DNA of 64,000 nucleotides from Owenweeksia sp963758205. Its GTDB lineage: Bacteria > Bacteroidota > Bacteroidia > Flavobacteriales > Schleiferiaceae. The notes under the pieces were generated by a model that saw nothing but the letters and a program-made list of their open reading frames with translations, was not told the DNA's origin and did not search any database. Numbering within the stretch: the stretch's first letter is position 1; each line of letters opens with the position of its first letter. This document shows, piece by piece, positions 26,301-31,575 of the stretch. The position numbers were made by a program, and so were the translations under genes. The stretch lies in the NCBI GenBank assembly GCA_963758205.1, contig CAVWUM010000005.1:62001-126000 (forward strand), written 5' to 3'.

Positions 26301-27724
26301 GTGAGCCAACTACCAAATCAGCTACCTGGATTAGTATTCCAAATACTACCCAAACTGATCAGAACAGTTCACGTTCACTGGCAATTTCATTGGGTGCTAC
26401 CAACTTTAATGGTGTAGAGGATATTGAGATAGGAACTGTTGACGGTAAGATCTACTTTACCTCTAAAGGTAACGGTCGTGTTTACCGTTTTGATGACAAC
26501 GGGAGCAAAGCAGCCAACTTTGAAACTTTTGTTGGAGGTACTTCTTACGACATTTACACAGACCAGGGCGTGTTTAACGAAGCCTGGGGTGGTGGTAATG
26601 ATAACCTTTGCTTTGATGACAAAGGAAACCTTTGGGTACTGCAGGATGGTGGCCGTAACTACGTTTGGTTAGTACGCCCTGACCATAGCCAGGTAGAGCC
26701 TAAGGTAGAGTTGTTCGCTTCTTTCCCGAGAGGGTCAGAACCTTGCGGGTTGACTTTCTCTCCTGATTATCGTTTTGGATTCATCAGCATTCAGCACCCT
26801 AGCGGTAGCAATACACCACAGCTTGATGCTGCCGGTAATATGGTTGCTTTTGACGCTTCAGCTACTGTTGTGTTTGCCTTGAACGAAAACCTTGGCGGAC
26901 AGCCTACTGATACCGCTATAGTTTCAGCCGGTGACTGGAAAAAGAGTACAGTGGTTTCTCCATCTAATTTCAGTGGATTTTGGGGTGGTGTAAACAGCAT
27001 GTTGCCTGCCGATACTACGTTTACCCTTAATGCAGAAGAAGGCCAGCCGTACGGCTATCCTTCCATCAATCCTGTTCAGGGTTCATCAGTAATTAAAACA
27101 GGTAACAGCATCACTTACTTCCGTAAGAATTTTGTAGTGAACAATCCTTCAGTAGCCAATGTACGTCTTCAAACCACGGCTGATGACCAGGCTGAGATTT
27201 ACATCAACGGAACCAGGATAGCTCAGATTTCTGACTTCGGTAGAGCTAACTACAAAGCTCCGGGACATGATGTAAAGATTATGGCCAACGGTACCGTAAC
27301 CAATGGTTTTAATGGTGGAGACTCTTACAATTACGTAACTGGCGGAATGCTTGATACCATACTTGATTCTGGTCTTAACGAAGTAATTGTAGTTGTGCGT
27401 AACCTTGGTAAGGCTTCAGATATGGGAGGTTTTTCTTTCCGTATGGATATTAACGAGAACATGCAGAAGAGCGTAAGCTTTACTGCCGCCAGCGAGGGTA
27501 TTAGCATTTATCCAAACCCAACCAATGGTGTGGTAAGTGTTACTTTACCTTATGCAGATGTAGCTCATGAAGTTGCCCTGTATGACATCAATGGAAGAAT
27601 GATTGACTCTAAAGAGAGCAACGCTCAGCTTCAAATGGATTTGAGCGCTTATCCTAATGGAGTGTACTTCCTTAAGATAAAATCAGGCGATAAAGTAATC
27701 ACCGAAAAGGTGGTGAAGCAGTAG
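23330..27724 (+). CDS. Multi-domain T9SS-exported PhoX-family phosphatase
   Basis: The 1464-aa protein has a signal peptide (to SFAWSQ). Two tandem beta-sandwich domains of about 190 aa follow, each with DLEL...DG and QVIG(M/L)R(F/Y)..V motifs (residues about 24-405; CBM/DNRLRE-like). Two further jelly-roll repeats come next (about 410-770; KGSSWKYSDDGTDLSGTNW and GTEWNYLDKGICLDGTNW). A DUF839/PhoX phosphatase domain (about 775-1195; HLSINHETSPGG, CSGGITPWGTVITCEET) and the shared C-terminal module (about 1205-1385) precede a T9SS tail ending EKVVKQ. It is twice the size of its paralogues, and the extra domains may bind surface glycans. The last 50 bases before and across the stop are repeated at 31185-31234. 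Confidence 0.87.
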   Translation: MKKITSGLFLAAALGFSSFAWSQSQTIQVRINSGNDDVEERGANATSNPGEMYFNSSDLELVNDGSGRGDQVIGMRFNNVAIPQGAVITNAYIQFTVDEDDAQAGTVVLKAEDVDNSGAFVNSNFNVSGRTTTGDSVLWQNIPQWPVVGVAGPDQQTPNIASLVQAVVNRGGWSSGNSLTIIASGDGERTAESYDGSAGQAPLLVVEFVVPQTATFEILTDNDDAEEDLNASGAMDLGSSDLELTTDGSAEQVIGLRYANVGIPANSQILSAYIQFTVDEVNTTGQVDVLITAENAPNAAAITNAPGNLSNRTYFTNPVIWTPGAFANINDAGADQRTSDITGLIQSIIDQAGWRRGNALLIGMVDPVVLSVPGYTGNTGKRVARSRDQNAGRAAKLVVTYAPPAEYQNGTFPLAKGSSWKYSDDGTDLSGTNWTATNYNDSTWKYGDAVLGYGNGNDATTLSFGADANNKHTTYYLRNTFDVADASQYDSLVFDVLRDDGVIVYVNGVEAFRQNMPAGPVGYNTFASATVGGSDETSYFRNKTGNLLQDGLNVIAVELHQASANSSDLSFDMEVGFELPPLKASDYPLSSGTEWNYLDKGICLDGTNWKDVSFNDDNWDFGPAPLGYGDAMNTTISFGPDANNKYVTYYFRRSLNVDMTKLSDTVIFSLRRDDGAIVYVNGVEVIRDNMTAVSTCDSTAPSTISGSGETEYQIYKFPKSIFNNGVNQIAVEIHNRDVFSSDLGFDLQIENTPFVNPPADCNNPHIGCFTSIVPTSQTPNLIIAKEHNFQMLIKQGDLYTNPLGNLTRVGGNNDFTGFVAMNGSGELGHLSINHETSPGGVTMADLHYDRKSLLWVVDTTRPIDFYGNDLVSTVRNCSGGITPWGTVITCEETATNADVNNDGFLDVGWNVEIDPLTSKVMDYDNDGKADKLWAMGNASHENAAIAKDRVTVYTGEDGGSSAVFKFIADTPGNLSAGKLYALKLDGPLVGGEPTTKSATWISIPNTTQTDQNSSRSLAISLGATNFNGVEDIEIGTVDGKIYFTSKGNGRVYRFDDNGSKAANFETFVGGTSYDIYTDQGVFNEAWGGGNDNLCFDDKGNLWVLQDGGRNYVWLVRPDHSQVEPKVELFASFPRGSEPCGLTFSPDYRFGFISIQHPSGSNTPQLDAAGNMVAFDASATVVFALNENLGGQPTDTAIVSAGDWKKSTVVSPSNFSGFWGGVNSMLPADTTFTLNAEEGQPYGYPSINPVQGSSVIKTGNSITYFRKNFVVNNPSVANVRLQTTADDQAEIYINGTRIAQISDFGRANYKAPGHDVKIMANGTVTNGFNGGDSYNYVTGGMLDTILDSGLNEVIVVVRNLGKASDMGGFSFRMDINENMQKSVSFTAASEGISIYPNPTNGVVSVTLPYADVAHEVALYDINGRMIDSKESNAQLQMDLSAYPNGVYFLKIKSGDKVITEKVVKQ

Positions 27725-27735
27725 AACTGATTTAA
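27686..27735 (+). repeat. 50-bp direct repeat, left copy
   Basis: Identical to 31185-31234. It covers the last 13 codons and stop of the multi-domain PhoX gene (encoding GDKVITEKVVKQ and stop) plus 11 bases beyond. The two copies bound the accessory cassette. Confidence 0.92.
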
Positions 27736-27748
27736 GTTCATTTTACTC

Positions 27749-27783
27749 AGCCGCCCCTCCTTGAGGGGCGGCTTTGTTTTTAT
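27749..27783 (+). terminator. Rho-independent terminator after the multi-domain PhoX gene
   Basis: The arms AGCCGCCCCTC and GAGGGGCGGCT flank a short loop and are followed by a T-rich tract. It differs in sequence from the terminator that follows the right copy of the repeat. Confidence 0.82.
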
Positions 27784-27869
27784 ATCTACCCGATTTAGAA
27801 GTCGAAAATTCTGATATTTTTGGAAGCCTGTAAAAACTAACTCCTCAACATTATATTCCAAGCCGGTAG

Positions 27870-28031
27870 ATGCCATTATTTCAAAAATCAATTCTTGAAG
27901 ATTCGGATATGAATTATGAAAGCCGGCAACTTCAAGCCCAGTTGGATAAGGTGGACAAGCAGGTTGACCAAATGGTGTATGAGCTTTATGGGCTTACGGA
28001 GGAGGAGATAGAGATTGTGGAGAATAGTTAG
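27870..28031 (+). pseudogene. Remnant: C-terminal tail of a type IIG-like restriction-modification enzyme
   Basis: A 53-codon frame, too short for most ORF callers, encodes QLQAQLDKVDKQVDQMVYEL followed by YGLTEEEIEIVENS. This is the usual C-terminal end of Eco57I/type IIG adenine methylase-endonucleases and related N6-methylases (D-x-x-VYELYGLTEEEI-x-IVE). A TAG precedes the ATG, so nothing longer is encoded upstream. It is most simply a leftover from a deleted R-M gene. A free-standing small protein is possible but less likely. The remaining sequence between 28032 and 28156 shows no gene, apart from a 22-codon frame that I do not support. Confidence 0.6.
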
Positions 28032-28156
28032 ATAGGATTTGTATGTTCGATCAACTTTTAGATTATTTAGATATGCTCAGCGTAAAACTCAGCTTGAGAA
28101 CTTTACCATAGAGCTTCTATACTCGCTAATAGAAATATATAATTCTTTTTGCTGGA

Positions 28157-28675
28157 ATGAGTAACCCTAAATATGACTATCTCAAAATTGCGGGTAACCT
28201 TTTAGGAAATAAGTATGGTGTTTATATTGTCCAAATTGATTGCAATGGATCTTCATACTTCTATGTTGGTCAAACCGGGGATGCCAAGTATATATCTGCC
28301 CGTTCTTCCTTTTACAGACTGGCCGCTCATTTGGCGTACGGCAAAAGCACCCAAAATCAAGTTTATGAAGCACTACGGGGCAAGGTGGGAACAGATACCT
28401 CAAGAGAGGAAATGGAGAATTGGTTGAATGATGCTTCAATAGAAATGTTTTTCTTTCCTACTGATGATTTCGTCTATCTCGAAGAATCGCGTGAAAACAA
28501 AGACATGCATCATGGAAAAATAAGAAAGACCTTAGCTCTTGAAACCGCGCTGATAAAGATAGGAAAGGATAGAGGGCTAGAGATTCTTAATACAAATGAA
28601 GTCACTTACAAAAAGTATCAGGCTTCATTGTCAAAGGCAGATGAAATATGGCAGATTGTAATGCAAACTAAATAA
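28157..28675 (+). CDS. GIY-YIG-type nuclease-like protein
   Basis: The 172-aa protein fits the GIY-YIG fold: the G21-V-Y23 strand, 13 residues later Y37-V-G39, a following Arg/His helix (FYRLAAHL, Arg54 and His58), a helix with Glu129 in TLALETALI and Asn145 in LEILNTNE, matching the order of the known catalytic Tyr, Arg, Glu and Asn. Such nucleases nick or cut DNA in repair, restriction and mobile introns. A dedicated DNA-binding domain is not obvious. It is the first gene of the cassette, and the next gene starts 2 bp after its stop. Identification is by eye; the spacing of the motifs is somewhat long. Confidence 0.68.
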   Translation: MSNPKYDYLKIAGNLLGNKYGVYIVQIDCNGSSYFYVGQTGDAKYISARSSFYRLAAHLAYGKSTQNQVYEALRGKVGTDTSREEMENWLNDASIEMFFFPTDDFVYLEESRENKDMHHGKIRKTLALETALIKIGKDRGLEILNTNEVTYKKYQASLSKADEIWQIVMQTK

Positions 28676-28677
28676 CT

Positions 28678-28950
28678 ATGTCAAAATTTGAATTCACCGA
28701 GAAGCAGGTTCAGGAAGTTTCTGAGTTTCTTCAAAGCTACATGCGAAAGAATAATTTCAACCACCTGACAGCCAATGAGTGTGCCGAGCTACTGGCTAAA
28801 GAGAATATTCTCACCAATCAGTTAGGGCCAAAGCCTGGTTTTAATTTCAGACAAATGCTTAGAGATGGCCGAGATGGTAAAATCAGTTTGGTAAAGGGAG
28901 CCACACAGGAGAGGCCAGGGACGAGATGGAGCATTTATAAAATGGCATAA
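28678..28950 (+). CDS. Hypothetical 90-aa protein of the cassette
   Basis: This small charged protein has two predicted helices (EKQVQEVSEFLQSYMRKNN and LTANECAELLAKENIL) followed by a basic, Gly-containing tail (FRQMLRDGRDGKISLVKGA and RWSIYKM). The LTANECAELLAKENIL stretch and a short beta tail are compatible with a small winged-helix DNA-binding domain, but no family is recognised. It starts 2 bp after the nuclease-like gene and ends immediately at the kinase gene start, so it is part of the operon. It could be a regulator or an antitoxin-like partner (inference). Confidence 0.6.
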   Translation: MSKFEFTEKQVQEVSEFLQSYMRKNNFNHLTANECAELLAKENILTNQLGPKPGFNFRQMLRDGRDGKISLVKGATQERPGTRWSIYKMA

Positions 28951-29727
28951 ATGATTGTCCCAATTCACATAGCATACCGATTCATTAAACCTTTGGCCGG
29001 AGGCACTACCCGGCCCTGGCTTATTGAAGTGGATACGGGAAAGGATTTTCCTGAGCGCTTTGTGCTAAAGCTATTTTCTAAATCTGATTTAGAACAAGAA
29101 AATTATATTGCCCACGAAATACTAGGTTCCGCCTTGGCTCGCTCCCTGGATCTCAGAACACCAGGTATTGCTTTGATAAAGTTGACTGATGATTTCAAGG
29201 CAACGGTTCCCGAACTGCAGCTCAAGGATCTGAGTAAATGTCCTGAGGGACTGAAATTTGCTTCAGCACATATTTTGGGACAAGAGTATTCTGCAACTCT
29301 TCATTCACGTTATCTTACAAAGGATGATTTCCCCACCATCTTTGCGTTTGATATGTTAATTGCCAATACTGACCGCAACTTACGAAAACCCAATATGCTC
29401 ATTGCGGATCAACAGTTTTATCTTTTTGATCATGAAAGGGCTTTTGGTTTTGAGGAACCTGATATGCGTAAATTGGGTTATTTAATAAAAGATCACCTGC
29501 TTTATCCAAGGGTGAAGAAGCTCTTTAGGTTTTCAGGCGAAAATCTTTTTGATACTCTTAAGTTTTATCTTGAGGAATTACGGTTTACCGAAATTCACCC
29601 TTTATTGACCCAGCTTGAAGGCCTGCAACTCGCTGGCGAAAAGGAGCGAAGATGGATTGAGTATGTTGAAATGGTGCAAAGTGATCCGGTTAAGTTTATA
29701 AATTTGCTCATACAGCATTTAGAATGA
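28951..29727 (+). CDS. HipA-like kinase-domain protein (HipA_2 type)
   Basis: The 258-aa protein has a kinase-like core without the N-terminal domain of full HipA. Visible features are the ATP-lysine strand RFVLKLF (Lys40), the catalytic loop NTDRNLRKPN with Asp141 and Asn148, and the metal-binding loop FDHERAF (Asp160), where classic HipA has D-x-G. HipA and HipT toxins phosphorylate tRNA synthetases or other targets. This family is often paired with DUF3037 proteins, as here: the next gene overlaps by 4 bases (ATGA), implying coupled translation and a likely complex. Its target is unknown. Confidence 0.8.
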   Translation: MIVPIHIAYRFIKPLAGGTTRPWLIEVDTGKDFPERFVLKLFSKSDLEQENYIAHEILGSALARSLDLRTPGIALIKLTDDFKATVPELQLKDLSKCPEGLKFASAHILGQEYSATLHSRYLTKDDFPTIFAFDMLIANTDRNLRKPNMLIADQQFYLFDHERAFGFEEPDMRKLGYLIKDHLLYPRVKKLFRFSGENLFDTLKFYLEELRFTEIHPLLTQLEGLQLAGEKERRWIEYVEMVQSDPVKFINLLIQHLE

Positions 29728-30572
29728 AAAGCAACTTCTTTTACAGCATCCTTAAATATCGCTACAACCAGTTGACAGAAGAAAGCCTCAACCTGGGGGT
29801 GCTCTTCATTTTTGCGGATGAGGATCGAGTAAGTTTTGTTGCCCCTAAATCACTGAAGCGCTTACAGCAGGCTTTTCCAGAGGCAAATATCCAGGATATC
29901 AACGGTTATCTTAAGTCTTTTGAATCAAGGGCAAAAAAGTTGAAAGCTGTAAATGTTTATGCGGATAACTTTCAAAACCTGGTTCATGAAGCTTTTTTGA
30001 TACCCAATGGATCAGCCCTGTTTTTTGAAGAGTTGAGAAGTGCTCCTGTTTGGAAAAATATTACTTCTACTGTCCAACATTTTACTGATCAATACCTGGT
30101 CGGTTATGGAGAAAGAGATACCGGAGAAAAAGTGCGTCTGCACAACGAACGATATATTATCGATAGCTATAAGAAACTGCTAAGCTCAAAAACTGAGGGG
30201 AGGCAATTGAGCGCTTTTGTGAATGAAGTGCCAGTTGTAGTTCAAAACCAGATCACGAGTTTCAGTTCTGATCTATCATGGCAAAATGGAACGCAAAACC
30301 TCATTAAAGCGGTTTCTTTTGACTTGATTTCTGAAGAACATATTGAAAACAAAGCCTTGGCACTGGCCAAGAAGTTGGAGATATTGAAAAGTACTTTTGA
30401 ACGGCAGGGGCAGCGGGTCGATATTTTATTGAGTAAACCCAGGAGGCCGGAATTGAAGCATTTATACTATAATGCCAAAACCATATTAGCTAAGGCCGAA
30501 GCGCCACATAAGCTTATTGAGGAGAAAAGTTTTGAATCATATGCTGAGGATGTGGTAGAAAGTGCAAGGTGA
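29724..30572 (+). CDS. DUF3037-domain protein
   Basis: The 282-aa protein has an N-terminal DUF3037 signature: FFYSILKYRYNQLTEESLNL, then GVLFIFADEDRVSFVAPKSL and a Lys/Arg-rich helix. The remaining two thirds are helical, with a basic C-terminal part (KPRRPELKHLYYNAKTILAK). DUF3037 genes commonly follow HipA_2 kinase genes. The family has no known biochemical role that I can state, and an antitoxin or substrate-adaptor role is inference. It overlaps the kinase gene by 4 bases. Confidence 0.78.
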   Translation: MKSNFFYSILKYRYNQLTEESLNLGVLFIFADEDRVSFVAPKSLKRLQQAFPEANIQDINGYLKSFESRAKKLKAVNVYADNFQNLVHEAFLIPNGSALFFEELRSAPVWKNITSTVQHFTDQYLVGYGERDTGEKVRLHNERYIIDSYKKLLSSKTEGRQLSAFVNEVPVVVQNQITSFSSDLSWQNGTQNLIKAVSFDLISEEHIENKALALAKKLEILKSTFERQGQRVDILLSKPRRPELKHLYYNAKTILAKAEAPHKLIEEKSFESYAEDVVESAR

Positions 30573-30589
30573 GAAATCTAATTATTTAA

Positions 30590-31192
30590 ATGGCCAACCT
30601 GAATATCAAACCAACAGAAGTCTTCCAAAGCTTCCAAACCATAGCTCACTCCCTCATCAACAATTATCACCTTCAGGTAAACGATACTTCTATCCACCTC
30701 TGTGACCTAGAGTTTTACTGGAATGATGGGGCCGGGCATTCTGATCCAAGCACTCACGAGCATAAATATCTTAACGGCCAACTACGGCCACACGGCAGTG
30801 GATACGATATTGCCCTTAGAAATGGCAATTCTTATGGAGGCATTCTTATCAGGGGAGTTATGGTTGATGGTGAGCCTACTTATGGCCCATTGCTGTCATC
30901 TGATGTTATCTTCAAAGCCGGTGGTAATCTGTTTTCGGAAGGGTTTAGTGCACAATTGAGAAAACGAGTGGTTCGTGGCGATTATAAAATTGTTGAAACA
31001 ACTCGCGTAGGATTAAAATCTGTTGAGGGAAACTGGCATGAGAAGGCTTATCGCTTCCTAACAACCAACCCAGCATATCTTAAAGTCATTAAACCCAAAG
31101 AAGCCATTTGTCTGGGAATAGGAGAACAATACCCAGAGCTAAAGCACGATATGCTTAATGTAATAGGTTATACTCCTAAAAAATGGCGATAA
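30590..31192 (+). CDS. Divergent AAG-type (3-methyladenine) DNA glycosylase
   Basis: The 200-aa protein aligns by eye to alkyladenine DNA glycosylases. E41-F-Y43 matches the catalytic Glu and base-stacking Tyr of the EAY motif. GAGHS (His50) matches the AAHS motif, two residues closer than usual. ILIRGVMV matches the VLIRA strand, and TTRVGLKS...AYRFLTTNPAYLKV matches the C-terminal TGPRIGI...WRFWVTGNRYVS block. The middle region is divergent, so substrate choice may differ. The enzyme should remove a modified base and leave an abasic site. It starts 17 bp after the DUF3037 gene. Its last two codons and stop lie inside the right copy of the 50-bp repeat. Confidence 0.68.
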   Translation: MANLNIKPTEVFQSFQTIAHSLINNYHLQVNDTSIHLCDLEFYWNDGAGHSDPSTHEHKYLNGQLRPHGSGYDIALRNGNSYGGILIRGVMVDGEPTYGPLLSSDVIFKAGGNLFSEGFSAQLRKRVVRGDYKIVETTRVGLKSVEGNWHEKAYRFLTTNPAYLKVIKPKEAICLGIGEQYPELKHDMLNVIGYTPKKWR

Positions 31193-31234
31193 AGTAATCA
31201 CCGAAAAGGTGGTGAAGCAGTAGAACTGATTTAA
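31185..31234 (+). repeat. 50-bp direct repeat, right copy
   Basis: Identical to 27686-27735. Here it contributes the last codons and stop of the glycosylase gene, in a frame different from that of the phosphatase tail. A relict, out-of-context T9SS sorting-tail end is thus left at the right edge of the cassette. Confidence 0.92.
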
Positions 31235-31243
31235 ACATTTTTG

Positions 31244-31280
31244 AAGCCCCGGCAGATTCCTCTGCCGGGGCTTTTTATTT
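31244..31280 (+). terminator. Rho-independent terminator at the right end of the cassette
   Basis: The arms AAGCCCCGGCAGA and TCTGCCGGGGCTT are perfect and followed by a T-rich run. It ends the cassette operon. From here to 31575 there is no gene; a possible -7 box for the next gene (TAATTTG) is at about 31431-31437. Confidence 0.85.
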
Positions 31281-31575
31281 TTTAAAGGTTGTAAAACTTT
31301 TCTCCCCGCTCCATCTCAATATTTACAGGGCTTCAGCGCTTTATAGCTTGTAATAGAGTAGGTTGAATTAAGAATTTTTTCGGGTGGGTTCAATCCAATT
31401 GTAAGTTACTTCCGTAAATGTGCCTGTAACCTAATTTGTAAACCATTGAACCTTAAATCTGCCATAGATTTTATTTCAACCTCCAAAAATATTTTGGGGC
31501 AATGTGTGGGTTTAATGCTATCAGGTTGTTTTGGAAACTCTCTCCCTAATTTTTTTAATCCTAAAACTTTTACTG

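Larger units (their letters stand above)
27736..31234 (+). mobile_element. Accessory cassette bounded by 50-bp direct repeats
   Basis: The 3.5-kb segment lies between the two copies of the repeat and contains five same-direction genes (GIY-YIG-like nuclease, 90-aa protein, HipA-like kinase, DUF3037 protein, AAG-like glycosylase) plus a restriction-enzyme tail fragment. Recombination between the repeats would remove it cleanly and leave the phosphatase gene intact. No integrase or transposase is inside, so the mode of entry is unknown. A RAYT gene lies 4.7 kb to the left and another 6 kb to the right. Whether it is mobile is inference. Confidence 0.6.

Noticed and set aside
27686..31234. Integrative element with tRNA-type attachment site
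   Set aside because: There is no integrase gene and no tRNA gene; the repeat is the end of a protein gene, so att-site status is unproven and only direct repeats are reported.
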